A stretch of 64,000 nucleotides of DNA, from the NCBI RefSeq assembly GCF_900141745.1, contig NZ_FSRM01000002.1:1736001-1800000 (forward strand), given 5' to 3'. Made by a program: the position numbers and the translations under genes. Shown here in pieces: positions 17,250 through 26,722 of the stretch (position 1 is the stretch's first letter; every line of letters starts with the position of its first letter). The DNA is from Paraburkholderia phenazinium. GTDB taxonomy: Bacteria > Pseudomonadota > Gammaproteobacteria > Burkholderiales > Burkholderiaceae. The notes below the pieces were generated by a model that did not search any database, was not told where the DNA came from, and worked only from the letters and a program-made list of their open reading frames with translations.

Positions 17250-17992
17250 AAGCAGGAAAATTGGAATGACAGTTAGGAAAAATGTTCTCGTCGTAGGTGC
17301 CTCGCGTGGGCTCGGTCTTGCTCTTGCGGAGGAATACTGCGGCCGGGGCTGGCATGTAATTGCGACGTCGCGGAGCAAGTCCGCCGGACTTGCAAGCCTG
17401 CTTGAGCGCTATCCGGAATCGCTTGAGCTTGAGACCGTGGATATCGTGGACCTGGCCTCGGTGAGAACCCTGCGCACTCGACTCGAGGGGCGCAAGCTCA
17501 ATACGCTCTTCGTCAACGCCGGCATCGCCAAGGCGAATGAATTGACCTCGGTCGAGGTGGATGAGAAGGACTTCTTCGACATGATGTTGACGAACACGCT
17601 CAGTCCAATGCGTGTCATCGAGGTATTTCGTGACATTGTCGCGGAGAATGGCGTGATGGCAGCGATGTCGTCCGAGATCGCCAGCATTACAAATAGTATC
17701 GGGTTCTGGGAGCTATACAGTTCGAGCAAGGCAGCGCTGAATATGCTGATGAAGGCGTTCTCGACACGCCATCCGGACGATTCGCGCGCACTTCTCCTGG
17801 TCGCTCCAGGCTGGGTCCGCACTGAAATGGGCGGACCGGAGGCAACCTTCGAGATTTCGGAGAGCATCCCGCTCGTGGTCGACGTGGTCGAGCGCAACGC
17901 AGGCGTGCCGGGACTTCGCTATACCGACCGTTTTGGCGAAATCCTGCCGTGGTGAGAAAGACGCACGGCGCGACAATTTTCGCGGTCGATTG
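17250..17992 (+). repeat. Left arm of a ~743-bp inverted duplication (SDR gene)
   Basis: From the AAAGCAGGA before the SDR start to the CGCGGTCGAT after its stop, this stretch is the near-identical reverse complement of 18334-19077. The arms are separated by about 340 bp. Confidence 0.85.
17266..17955 (+). CDS. Short-chain dehydrogenase/reductase (copy 1 of an inverted pair)
   Basis: 229 residues: GASRGLG cofactor loop (about 11-17), FVNAGIA, catalytic Ser in MSSEIASI and YSSSK (Tyr about 152). The C-terminus is short, resembling the C-factor/sniffer-like SDR group. The copy at 18372-19061 differs at only about a dozen residues, mainly around residues 95-110 (ELTSVEVDEKDFF versus VLTTVQVEEKDFL). 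Both copies are intact, so the duplication is recent. Substrate unknown. Confidence 0.9.
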   Translation: MTVRKNVLVVGASRGLGLALAEEYCGRGWHVIATSRSKSAGLASLLERYPESLELETVDIVDLASVRTLRTRLEGRKLNTLFVNAGIAKANELTSVEVDEKDFFDMMLTNTLSPMRVIEVFRDIVAENGVMAAMSSEIASITNSIGFWELYSSSKAALNMLMKAFSTRHPDDSRALLLVAPGWVRTEMGGPEATFEISESIPLVVDVVERNAGVPGLRYTDRFGEILPW

Positions 17993-18185
17993 GTGTGAAC
18001 GCCACACGTCGATCGATGAGCGCGTCGTCTACGCAAAACCGGTGGGCTATCAGCCGTGGGGTTGGTAGCCTATCGCGACGGCACTCTTTGTCGATGACAT
18101 CGGGCAGGGCAATGGCCGCTGCCGCGACATTGCTCAACTGCCGCATTCGGCGTCCACCCGGTGGTTAGCCGTCCTACGCCACCGA

Positions 18186-18270
18186 AACGAAGGGACAGCC
18201 TTCCAGACAAGCGTCCTGGCGCTCAACTCCGCGGTCGACGCAGCCCGCGTAGGCGAACAGGGCGTGGATT
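18186..18270 (+). pseudogene. Remnant of a methyl-accepting chemotaxis protein signalling domain
   Basis: The plus strand reads GTAFQTSVLALNSAVDAARVGEQG, clearly the chemoreceptor hairpin-tip signature ([23 protein letters not shown] in intact proteins; only part is quoted). No start, sensor domain or downstream coiled coil is recognisable on either side. It sits in the loop between the two inverted SDR copies. Confidence 0.65.
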
Positions 18271-18333
18271 TGCCTTCGGTCTTTTTTCTTTTTATGTCCA
18301 CGTCCATTTGATCGCCTCGGGAATTCAGACGGG

Positions 18334-19077
18334 CTATCGACCGCGGAAGATTTCCGCGCCTTCTGTCGTTCTCACCACGGCAGGATTTCACCAAAACGGT
18401 CGGTATAGCGAAGTCCCGGCACGCCTGCGTTGCGCTCGACCACGTCGACCACGAGCGGGATGCTCTCCGAAATCTCGAAGGTTGCCTCCGGTCCGCCCAT
18501 TTCAGTGCGGACCCAGCCTGGAGCGACCAGGAGAAGTGCGCGCGAATCGTCCGGATGGCGTGTCGAGAACGCCTTCATCAGCATATTCAGCGCTGCCTTG
18601 CTCGAACTGTATAGCTCCCAGAACCCGAAGCTGTTGGTAATGCTGCCGATCTCGGACGACATCGCTGCCATCACGCCATTCTCCGCGACAATGTCCCGAA
18701 ATACCTCGATGACTCGCATTGGGCTAAGCGCGTTCGTCAACATCATGTCGAGAAAGTCTTTCTCTTCCACCTGGACCGTCGTCAATACATTCGCCTTGGC
18801 GATGCCGGCGTTGACGAAGAGCGTATTGAGCTTGCGCCCCTCGAGTCGAGTGCGCAGGGTTCTCACCGAGGCCAGGTCCACGATATCCACGGTCTCAAGC
18901 TCAAGCGATTCCGGATAGCGCTCAAGCAGGCTTGCAAGTCCGGCGGACTTGCTCCGCGACGTCGCAATTACATGCCAGCCCCGGCCGCAGTATTCCTCCG
19001 CAAGAGCAAGACCGAGCCCACGCGAGGCACCTACGACGAGAACACTTTTTTTAACTGTCATTTAAATTCTCCTGCTT
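18334..19077 (-). repeat. Right arm of the ~743-bp inverted duplication (SDR gene)
   Basis: Reverse complement counterpart of 17250-17992. Identity extends past both ends of the coding region (AAAGCAGGAGAA before the start, CCGCGGTCGAT after the stop). Confidence 0.85.
18372..19061 (-). CDS. Short-chain dehydrogenase/reductase (copy 2 of an inverted pair)
   Basis: 229 residues with the same GASRGLG, NAG and YSSSK motifs as the copy at 17266-17955. GCAGGAG precedes the ATG. It is convergent with copy 1 and follows the amidohydrolase gene on the same strand with a gap of 52 bp, so it may be co-transcribed with it. All catalytic residues are present. Confidence 0.9.
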   Translation of the reverse strand: MTVKKSVLVVGASRGLGLALAEEYCGRGWHVIATSRSKSAGLASLLERYPESLELETVDIVDLASVRTLRTRLEGRKLNTLFVNAGIAKANVLTTVQVEEKDFLDMMLTNALSPMRVIEVFRDIVAENGVMAAMSSEIGSITNSFGFWELYSSSKAALNMLMKAFSTRHPDDSRALLLVAPGWVRTEMGGPEATFEISESIPLVVDVVERNAGVPGLRYTDRFGEILPW

Positions 19078-19113
19078 TAAATAGGCTTCAGATACACAGT
19101 AACAATTCGGTCC

Positions 19114-20379
19114 CTACATGCCGGGTGTCGGGATGAGCCGCTTGTAGTAGACCCCGTCCTTCATCACGACCTTGATGTTGTCGCGGTCCTGGAGAAGCTT
19201 GATGTTCTCGACCGGATCGCCATCGACGAGCAGCAGGTCGGCGAGGTAGCCATCGCTGACGAGACCGAGGTTCGGGATATCCATGATTTCGCCACCCCAT
19301 TTCGTGGCGGCCATCAGGGCATCGGCCGGCGTGAAGCCAAGAATGTTGACGAAGTGCTCAAGGTCGCGTGCGTTGGTGCCGATCGGATTCCATGCGAACC
19401 CGTAGTCGCCGCCCGGGAGAACCCGCAGGCCGCGTTTCCTGAGTTCGCCGTACACCTTCGGGCATTGCTCGATCATGGTGAAGAGCTCGCTCTTTTCGAC
19501 AAACTCCCGGGTGATGCCCCACGGCTCTGCCTCGTACGCGGTTGCGTAAATCACGCCAATGGCCGGCGCGAGAAACACGCTGTCGCGCTTCGCCTCGAGC
19601 AGGTCGTACGTTTCACCCTCGATGAAATCGCAGTGATAGATAACGCGGAAGTCATACTTCAGGGCAAGCTTCACGGCCGCATCCGCACGGGCATGACACG
19701 ATAGCCAGGCGCCGCGCATATGGGCCTCTTCCGCGGCGGCGGCGACCTCTGCCTCCGTATAGGAAAGCCGGCGGGCGAACCCCTGACGTCCAGCAAACAT
19801 GTCACCCGAGATGTTCATCTTGATGGTGTCGACACCCTCGCGAATCAGTGTCCTGACCGTTCGCCGGATTTCATCGGGGCCGTCTGCAATCAGTTCGAAG
19901 CCCTGGTGGTTCGTGTGGTATTGACGTTCGTCCCCAAGACCTCCTGTTGCGGTGAGTTCAGGCGAAGCGGCCCGCATGCGCGGCCCGGGGAATTTTCCCG
20001 CGTCGATGGCGTCGCGAAGCACCGCTTCGAGCCGGAACTTCGCCGAAGCCGCCGAGTACAGACTGGTGAAGCCCGAGTCCAGCATCAGCTTGACGTTCTG
20101 CAGCGCGAGGATGGTGTGTTCTTCAATCGGAATCAGGCCAAGTTCACTGAACTGTGCCATGTTGCTGTAGGTGACGTGAGCGTGCGCTTCGACGAGGCCT
20201 GGCATCAGCGTCATGCCTTTGCCGTCGATGACGTCGTAGTAGGATTCACGCGGAATCCCGCCATTGCCGCGAGCCACGGCGCGGATCAGATTGCCATCGA
20301 CAAGCGCTTCGCCCACGAACGTTGGTGCACCCGTGCCGTCGAAAATCTTCACATTGGTAAAAAGCTGCGGATTCATCAT
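19114..20379 (-). CDS. Metal-dependent amidohydrolase (imidazolonepropionase-like)
   Basis: 421 residues. The amidohydrolase barrel is recognised from the first metal motif HAHVTY (His-x-His about residues 66-68, in MPGLVEAHAHV), a SCHARAD His, the IYHCDF His and the GGDYGF Asp near residue 320. The C-terminal composite domain has DLLLVDGDPVENI. These enzymes hydrolyse amide or lactone bonds in the cytoplasm with one or two metal ions. GAGAGAGG lies before the ATG pair. A decayed copy lies at 2986-3192. The upstream region holds the GACTATCTGATAAG element also found before DUF1636/DUF4148 genes. Substrate unknown. Confidence 0.9.
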   Translation of the reverse strand: MMNPQLFTNVKIFDGTGAPTFVGEALVDGNLIRAVARGNGGIPRESYYDVIDGKGMTLMPGLVEAHAHVTYSNMAQFSELGLIPIEEHTILALQNVKLMLDSGFTSLYSAASAKFRLEAVLRDAIDAGKFPGPRMRAASPELTATGGLGDERQYHTNHQGFELIADGPDEIRRTVRTLIREGVDTIKMNISGDMFAGRQGFARRLSYTEAEVAAAAEEAHMRGAWLSCHARADAAVKLALKYDFRVIYHCDFIEGETYDLLEAKRDSVFLAPAIGVIYATAYEAEPWGITREFVEKSELFTMIEQCPKVYGELRKRGLRVLPGGDYGFAWNPIGTNARDLEHFVNILGFTPADALMAATKWGGEIMDIPNLGLVSDGYLADLLLVDGDPVENIKLLQDRDNIKVVMKDGVYYKRLIPTPGM

Positions 20380-21299
20380 TTGCCTCTCTCCATAAAGTGG
20401 CTATCCAGTCGCAGTCGCTGGACGGCCTTTAGTTTTTACAGGCTAGCACGCCTTAGAAGAGCCAGGTATTGGTCGTACACCTGGAGTTCACGCGTGGGTC
20501 CGGAAAAAATAGACTATCTGATAAGAGAGTGCCAGTGGAATCACAGGAGCGCGTGAAAACACCAAGGAGGCCTGGAGAAATCCGGCCACTGAACCGGATT
20601 GCCGAGCACGCGCCTGGCGGCACAACCGAGCAGGCAACGGACGCGGAGCGAGATAGCTCTCTAGCCGGCTTATGATTGATGTCGGAAAGCGGATCGCACT
20701 TGGTTTACCGTTTATTTCGTCAAATTAGAATGGCCAGAGCGGCATCCCTGTTATGACGAAATGGCATATGTTGGACTGTACGATACGTTTCGCCGCTCGT
20801 GGATCGGGACAAATGGTGGGTATAACTAACAAGTGCGCCACCGACTTTACCGACGGTTAGGTCGGTCGACAACGTTAAGGGGGCGTAACGCACACGCTAT
20901 TCTCTGGAGAAACCAGCATGGTTTTGGATACGGGTGCGCCACACAAAATAAGACAGTTCGACTGAAATGGGTGTCCTGTTCCTTGTTTTTGCGCGTATAC
21001 AGACCGCCTCAGACGTTCCTGCTATAAGCGGGTCGAGGTGTGAGTCAGTTTCGTTAGACCACAGCGTTCGCAGAAAAAGTAGATGAAAGTGTGCTGCTCG
21101 GCAAAGCCGTGTCAGGCCAATTCCGCTCACATAAAATTTTGATTGTCCGTTGGCTCTGGTCGAGCACATCATTGTCCACTTCGGCTCATGCTTCTGTTAA
21201 CTTTTTGCGACGGGCAATTTTTTTCGGTACTCCGGAAGGGGGCGTCACGTTATCGTCCATCACGCGATAACCAGATCATTCATCCACCCGGAGAAACAG
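20380..21299. other. Long intergenic region between amidohydrolase and porin
   Basis: About 920 bp without a convincing gene. 20394-20550 is the parent of the duplicate at 3187-3330 and carries the GACTATCTGATAAG box (20512-20525). ACCGAC-ggttag-GTCGGT near 20850 and GTTATCG ... CGATAAC (about 21250-21270, just before the porin) are inverted repeats. GGAGAAACAG precedes the porin ATG. AT-rich sequence around 21130-21220 probably holds the porin promoter, but no consensus -35/-10 stands out. Confidence 0.5.
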
Positions 21300-22487
21300 A
21301 TGAAACGAACAGCGCTTTCGACACTCTCGCTGACACTGTTGACTGCTGCAGGCGCAGCACATGCACAAAGCAGCGTCACGCTATACGGCACCATCGATAC
21401 GTCGATTACCTTCATTCATAACGCGAACGCAGCCGGCCAAAATCAGTGGTCCGTCGGCAACGCGAGTAACGGGGATCTCTCCGGCAGCCGCTGGGGTTTG
21501 AAGGGTCAGGAAGACCTGGGCGGTGGTCTGAAGGCGATCTTCCAGTTGGAAAACGGGTTTAACCCGAGCACGGGGCAACTTGCGCAGGGTGGCCGGGAAT
21601 TTGGTCGCCAGGCATTTGTGGGTTTGACCTCAGGCCAATTTGGCACGTTCACGTTGGGCCGCCAATATGACCCACTCGTTGACCTTGTGCAGGGCATTAC
21701 TGAGGATAACTATTTCGGCAGCGGATTTGCAACCGCAGGTGACGTCGACAACTACGATAACAGTTCCCGTACCAACAACGCGATCAAATACCTGTCGCCG
21801 GTGTACTCTGGACTGCAGGTCGAGGGCATGTATGCGTTCGGTGGCGTCGCGGGACAGACGGGCTCGGGCCAGACCTGGTCGGCCGCTGCGGCGTATAACA
21901 ACGGCCCGATCTCAGTGGCGGCGGGTTACTTTGTGGCAAACAATCCGTCTGTGGGTGGCCTCGTGCGACCCTCGACAACAAGTGGCTCCGGCTGGGGCGG
22001 GTCATCTGACGGCACCTTCGACGGCTCGCTGATCAATCTGGGCTTGCAGAGCGCGAAGTCCATCAACATTGCCCGGGTCGCGGCGCAGTATGTGGCGGGG
22101 CCGTTCACGTTCGGTGCGGCTTATAGCAACGCACAGTACAAGTCGGATGGACAATCGGCATTCTCGTCGACTGAGAAATTCAACACAGGGCAGGGCTTCC
22201 TCAACTATCAAGCCACCAAGGCAATCCTGTTGGGTGTGGCTTACAGCTATACGAAGTCGAGCGGCGACACGGGCGCGACCTACCATCAAGTCAACATTGG
22301 CGCTGACTACAACTTGTCCACGCGCACTGACCTATATTTGATAGGCGCATGGCAACACGCCAGCGGAGAAACACTTAGCGCAAGCGGCACCGCCGTGGTG
22401 GCTGCGCAGGCGTCCGTGGGCTCGTATGGCTACGGTGGCACCAACACACAGGAAGTGGTTAGCGTCGGACTACGCCATAAGTTCTGA
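21300..22487 (+). CDS. Gram-negative general porin (Burkholderia OmpC-like)
   Basis: 395 residues, typical size. A signal peptide (to AAGAAHAQSSVTLYG) is followed by the family start SSVTLYGTIDTSITF. Next come GSRWGLKGQEDLGGGLKAIFQLENGF, repeated amphipathic strands, RTNNAIKYLSPVYSGL and the C-terminal aromatic-ended strand VVSVGLRHKF, needed for outer-membrane assembly. It forms a trimeric diffusion channel. It is monocistronic, with its own strong terminator at 22541-22577. Nearby catabolic genes suggest it may admit their substrate. Confidence 0.95.
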   Translation: MKRTALSTLSLTLLTAAGAAHAQSSVTLYGTIDTSITFIHNANAAGQNQWSVGNASNGDLSGSRWGLKGQEDLGGGLKAIFQLENGFNPSTGQLAQGGREFGRQAFVGLTSGQFGTFTLGRQYDPLVDLVQGITEDNYFGSGFATAGDVDNYDNSSRTNNAIKYLSPVYSGLQVEGMYAFGGVAGQTGSGQTWSAAAAYNNGPISVAAGYFVANNPSVGGLVRPSTTSGSGWGGSSDGTFDGSLINLGLQSAKSINIARVAAQYVAGPFTFGAAYSNAQYKSDGQSAFSSTEKFNTGQGFLNYQATKAILLGVAYSYTKSSGDTGATYHQVNIGADYNLSTRTDLYLIGAWQHASGETLSASGTAVVAAQASVGSYGYGGTNTQEVVSVGLRHKF

Positions 22488-22540
22488 TGATGCCCCGGAT
22501 GCGGCGCTCGCAACGAAAGAGCAGCGCGTGACAGAAAAAA

Positions 22541-22577
22541 GCCGGTCGTGAGCATGCGCTGACGACCGGCTTTTTTT
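22541..22577 (+). terminator. Rho-independent terminator of the porin gene
   Basis: Perfect 9-bp stem GCCGGTCGT / ACGACCGGC with a 12-base loop, preceded by A6 and followed by T7. It lies 54 bp after the porin stop codon. The flanking A and T runs could make it work in both directions. Confidence 0.9.
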
Positions 22578-22910
22578 CAGCGCGCCTGCAGCGAATACCC
22601 ACGCGGGAATGAGAGCTATCTGCACGCCCAAAATACGCGTTACCTGAATCCCTGAATCTGAAGCAGTCCGATGTGAAGCCGTGCTTTCGGCCATGTTGCC
22701 GAGGGCGGAAAAGGAATGCGCTTCACGTTGGTGGAAAGCCGACAGGAGTATGCGAAAGATCGAACTCGCGTCTCAAAAAGCCCAGCTCGAGGCTTAGCTA
22801 TGCCATACCGTTATGGAAGGTATGACGTGACGGCGGTCCTAATCCGATGAAAGAAGAATGAGAATGCTGGAACACTGTATTTGATTCAGTTCTAGCGAAA
22901 GGGGGGCACT

Positions 22911-23777
22911 ATGTTTTCCGTGATTGGAGTCACCGGCCAGGTAGGAGGCGTTGCTGCCCGACTGCTTCTGGCAAACGGATACGACGTTCGCGCCGTTGTT
23001 CGAAATCCGGACCATACGCCGACGTTGCGGGAGCAGGGATACGAGGTTTCGGTTGCCAATTTGCGCGATACGCAAGCGTTGGCGCTGGCGTTCCAGGGAG
23101 CGGAAGGCGTTTTTGTGATGTTGCCCCTGAATTTCGATCCTTCTTCGGATTTTTCGGAAGCGCGCGAAATCGCCTCGTCTTTGCACGACGCGATTGTCAC
23201 CGCGCAACCTCGCAAGGTCGTCTGCCTGTCGACCATTGGGGCTCAGGTGTCTCAACCTAGCCTGCTCACGCAGGTTCGCTATCTGGAAGAAGCGCTTGGC
23301 AATCTCCAGATGCCAGTCGCGTTCGTGCGTGCTGCGTGGTTCATGGAGAACGCCTTATGTGATGTTGAGCCTGCGTGTGAAAGCGGGGAGATTCCCACCT
23401 TTTTTCAGCCGCTTGGCCAGACCATTCCCATGGTGGCAACGGCCGACATCGGACGCGTGGTTTCAGAGACGCTCACAGAAGAGTGGGACGGTATTCGGAT
23501 CATAGAACTTGAAGGTGATAGGCGTATTAGCCCGAATGACATCGCCCGGACCTTTGATCGACTGCTCGGACGCGAAGTCCGGCCGAAGCTGGTTCCCCGG
23601 GACGCATGGGAGGCAGTGTTCCGCACGCAAGGCATGAAGAATCCTGGGCCGCGCATGCAAATGCTCGATGGCTTCAACGAAGGCTGGCTGAAGTTCGAGG
23701 GCCGTCGGACCGAAACGCGAATTGGGCGTGTACCTTTAGATGTCGTATTGCGCGAGCTTATTCGAAACGCGTGCTAA
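22911..23777 (+). CDS. NmrA-like NAD(P)-binding protein (atypical SDR)
   Basis: 288 residues beginning with the Rossmann loop GVTGQVGGVAARLL, then VRNPDH and FVMLPLNFDP. The C-terminal signature (NPGPRMQMLDGFNEGW) is shared with the paralogue at 38350-39219, which also has the VVCLSTIGA and RAAWFMENA blocks. NmrA-type proteins bind NAD(P) and act as redox sensors or quinone/ketone reductases. GAAAGGGGGG precedes the ATG. An inverted repeat CATACC ... GGTATG lies about 90 bp upstream. It is followed by a LysR gene on the same strand. Confidence 0.9.
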   Translation: MFSVIGVTGQVGGVAARLLLANGYDVRAVVRNPDHTPTLREQGYEVSVANLRDTQALALAFQGAEGVFVMLPLNFDPSSDFSEAREIASSLHDAIVTAQPRKVVCLSTIGAQVSQPSLLTQVRYLEEALGNLQMPVAFVRAAWFMENALCDVEPACESGEIPTFFQPLGQTIPMVATADIGRVVSETLTEEWDGIRIIELEGDRRISPNDIARTFDRLLGREVRPKLVPRDAWEAVFRTQGMKNPGPRMQMLDGFNEGWLKFEGRRTETRIGRVPLDVVLRELIRNAC

Positions 23778-23897
23778 TCCAGCTTCTGTGTCAGTAAGGC
23801 GCAACAGGCTCGGAGCGCCCGACGGCTCCTTACGACTCAACGCCTATCGACACGATGCTGATCTGCCGAAAACCTTTTACTTGTAGTCAGGATTCCG

Positions 23898-24857
23898 ATG
23901 GATACTTTAGAAAACATGCGGATGTTCGTGCGAGTTACGGAAACCGGCAGCTTCACGAAGGCCGCGAATCTTGCGTCTGTGTCGACAGCACACGTTTCAC
24001 GTGCAATCACGGACCTTGAATCGCATCTGCACACACGACTGCTGCAAAGAACAACGCGGCGAGTCACGCTTACCGGTGCTGGCGAACGCTATCTACAACG
24101 CTGCGAGCACATTCTGGCCCATGTTGAACTCGCAGAGACCGAGGCGGCAGGCGCGGGCACCCGCCCCTCCGGCAAGTTAAAGGTCCACGCGACAGCCAGT
24201 GTCGGTCAACACCATCTGGCGCGGCTCATCGCACGCTATAGCAAACGGTTTCCGGAGGTACTGATCGAGCTGGTACTCTCGCAGAACGTGCCCAATATCG
24301 TTAACGAAGGTATCGACGTGTCCGTGGTGATGACGCGAGATCTTGTGGATTCGAACTTGGTGTCCCAACGCATTGGAAGCGTGCAAACGATTCTGTGCGC
24401 CTCTCCACAATACCTGTCGAGGCGCGGCACTCCGGCTCGTCTTGCGGACCTGAGCCAACACACATGCCTGCAATTGATGTTGCCGGATGTGCCTCCCGGA
24501 GAATGGCAATTTGAGGATGTAAGCGAGCCGGTTTTTTGTCACATGCGGCCTGCACCGCTCACCGTCAATGTCGCCGAAGCGCTGGTCGAGACGATACGTG
24601 AGGGGATGGGAATCGGACCTTTGCCGATTTCTGTCGCGCTGCCGGGCTTACGCGATGGGAGCCTTGTTCGCGTCTTGCCTGAGCACCGCCTGCGAGAGTG
24701 CAACATCTATGCGATATATGCGTCGAGACGCTACCTCGACGCCAAGATCAGAACCTTCGTCGAGTTCGCGCGAGACCAGGTGCCGCTGGCGCTGGCTGAC
24801 GAGAATCGGGAGCTCCTGTCGTCGGAGAACACTCCGCTGGCTCAACCCGTAATCTAG
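23898..24857 (+). CDS. LysR-family transcriptional regulator
   Basis: 319 residues. The HTH is at the N-terminus (MRMFVRVTETGSFTKAANL, STAHVSRAITDLESHLHTRLLQRTTRRVTLT), followed by an effector domain with LKVHATASVGQHHLARL and the VNVAEALVETIREGMGIGPLP segment. AGGATTCCG precedes ATG 23898. It lies 120 bp after the NmrA-like gene in the same direction, unlike most LysR genes here, which are divergent from their neighbours. Confidence 0.93.
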   Translation: MDTLENMRMFVRVTETGSFTKAANLASVSTAHVSRAITDLESHLHTRLLQRTTRRVTLTGAGERYLQRCEHILAHVELAETEAAGAGTRPSGKLKVHATASVGQHHLARLIARYSKRFPEVLIELVLSQNVPNIVNEGIDVSVVMTRDLVDSNLVSQRIGSVQTILCASPQYLSRRGTPARLADLSQHTCLQLMLPDVPPGEWQFEDVSEPVFCHMRPAPLTVNVAEALVETIREGMGIGPLPISVALPGLRDGSLVRVLPEHRLRECNIYAIYASRRYLDAKIRTFVEFARDQVPLALADENRELLSSENTPLAQPVI

Positions 24858-24928
24858 TTGATAGCGTGCGGGCACTGTTCGGCGTAGACCGCCGCCGTGC
24901 CACGACGGCATTGGAACGGCATAACCGC

Positions 24929-25381
24929 ATGGCCAGGAACAATCAACAGACGATCAATGAGTTTCTGCTGTACACACTCAATTTGAAACTGACGAATCGC
25001 GCGTGGTCATGGGACGCGTACGGCGAGGATGTGGTCGTATTGAAGTTGTGGGCGATGCAACGGGAAAAATTGCCGGACGGCACCGATCGAATCGAGGTGT
25101 GGAGTCCGCCGCCGTGGCGCAAACTAGTGAAGATCGCTCGCAATGAGCGACGGCTAAACATCGACAGGCTGAACGAGGGTGGTACTACGTACGCAATCCT
25201 GCGTGGTGGTGACGGTTCCGACGAACGCGAGGCGTGGGACTACGATGCAGACCGTCTGTACAAGTTGAGCCGGGTGGTTGTCGATCACGATGGCCACGAA
25301 TACGCGATCGTGGACTGCGCCATATCGATCGACGAGTTCCTGATTCGCCGAGCGCAACTGCGGTGGCTCTCCCGGACGTAG
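24929..25381 (+). CDS. Hypothetical protein
   Basis: 150 residues from ATG 24929 (the open frame begins at 24866, but MARNNQQTINEFLLYTL is the more natural start). No family recognised. Composition is protein-like: Trp-rich N-terminal half (NRAWSWDAYGEDVVVLKLW, WSPPPWRKL), then an acidic middle and a final IVDCAISIDEFLIRRAQL helix. No signal peptide or membrane segment. It starts 72 bp after the LysR stop. Possibly a small enzyme or regulator. Confidence 0.55.
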   Translation: MARNNQQTINEFLLYTLNLKLTNRAWSWDAYGEDVVVLKLWAMQREKLPDGTDRIEVWSPPPWRKLVKIARNERRLNIDRLNEGGTTYAILRGGDGSDEREAWDYDADRLYKLSRVVVDHDGHEYAIVDCAISIDEFLIRRAQLRWLSRT

Positions 25382-25843
25382 CGATACGATTCGCCGACAC
25401 CTACGGTTCGCGCGGCGCAAAAATCAGACGACGGTTTCTTGAGAAGACTATCCATGCCATGTCGGCATTGTAGACATGACACGATGTCGGTCCTAATGCG
25501 CTGAGGGAACTGATCGACAAGCTGACGGAGCGGTACGTCATTCGCCCGCCTGATCACCGATCGCCAGCATGCCGGTTGTAGATGATTTGCGCGGTGATGC
25601 GATGCTACGACGTTATGACAGACATGACCTGCCGTACGTAGACGTCTTGGCTACGACTGCCGAAAATATCATCAAGTTCAGCGAGTGCAAATAGCCAGAG
25701 GGCGAAGCCCGATGTAACTGGATATTTACGGAATGACGCTACGTTGAACTGATTAAGGAAATGCTCGTCGAGGAAATGCAGTTAATAACTTCTGCGATGC
25801 AGCTTTTTTTCGCTCATTCAAGTTTTCGTTGATACACAGGAGC
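25382..25843. other. Intergenic, no gene recognised
   Basis: About 460 bp. Short open frames are not convincing. A T8 run at 25804-25811 and the CACAGGAGC ribosome-binding site belong to the DUF4148 gene downstream. I see no GATAAG/TAGAAT element here, unlike the DUF4148 gene at 13475. Confidence 0.4.
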
Positions 25844-26146
25844 ATGAAAATGATCGTCAACATTCGCAATCTGGTTATTGGTTTCGCGGTGGTTCTGCCC
25901 ATTCTTGCGAGCGCTCAGGAAAATAGCACTCCCGTCACGCGTGAGCAAGTACGTGCTGAACTGGTGGCCCTCGAAAAAGCTGGTTATCATCCGGGCAAGC
26001 CCAGCCCTTACTACCCGGCAGACATTCAGGCCGCCGAGGCCAGGGTCCGCGCGAGCAACGCAGCGGGTGGAAATCCGCAGACCTCCTATGGTGGTGTAAC
26101 CAGCGCGAACTCGGAGTCTGGGGAGCAGGGGACCGGTACGCCTTGA
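25844..26146 (+). CDS. DUF4148 family small exported protein
   Basis: 100 residues from ATG 25844, with CAGGAG upstream. Signal peptide to about LPILASAQE, then the DUF4148 core: VTREQVRAELVALEKAGYHPG ... YYPADIQAAEARV (key pieces). The C-terminus is Gly/Ser/Asn-rich. Periplasmic, function unknown. The minus-strand paralogue at 35931-36254 is more similar to it than the shorter one at 13475. Confidence 0.88.
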   Translation: MKMIVNIRNLVIGFAVVLPILASAQENSTPVTREQVRAELVALEKAGYHPGKPSPYYPADIQAAEARVRASNAAGGNPQTSYGGVTSANSESGEQGTGTP

Positions 26147-26519
26147 ACCAGCACGCTGCTTTCGCAGCGTGGAGCAGCCATGTGGGACGCGTGTCGGTAA
26201 GCCCTCGGAATTTTGAGGTTCGTCCTCTAGCTTGCCTGGGGCAGGTCGGACGGTGTCTGACTTACGCGAAATTCCGCATGGCTGGTCAAACTCCATCGGC
26301 GCAGGCTCCACTTTGCTAAGCGCCGTCATTGAAAGTCATGGGAATCGGGGAAGTGTATGCAATGTAACCGATTCAACGATGTCGCCGGCCATTGGAACGT
26401 TTGGCATTTCTGGTTCAACCGAGCTTACCTCTCTGTGATGACGTTTGATTGCTTTTCGTGGACCTTGGCGTGGAGCTCGCTGGCATCTGCCGAAAGTAGA
26501 AGTCGTGCCTGGAAGGCTA

Positions 26520-26722
26520 TGTCGATCATCCATGTCCGTATTCGGACAGCCTACATGACGTGCCATTTTGCCGGTGGTGGAGGTGGCGTGGTATTCGGGT
26601 GGGTCTGGGGTCAATGGGGCTGGACAGGGATCTGCGCTGCCGGGGTCTCGATTCTGGCTATTCAATTGGCTTGGCGGCTGCTGCCGCTGCAAACATCTGG
26701 TCGACACGTCAAAAATCGTTGA
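26520..26722 (+). pseudogene. C-terminal remnant of an MFS transporter
   Basis: The frame reads SIIHVRIRTAYMTCHFAGGG, then VWGQWGWTGICAAGVSILAIQLAW, matching the last two membrane helices of sugar/drug-type MFS permeases (family pattern R-x-N-x-x-Y-M ... GG ... WGWxGVC). The preceding residues (26357-26519) show no helices of a transporter, so most of the gene has been lost. Confidence 0.55.

Noticed and set aside
19720..20556. 278-codon plus frame over the amidohydrolase
   Set aside because: Antisense shadow; the minus strand has all amidohydrolase motifs.
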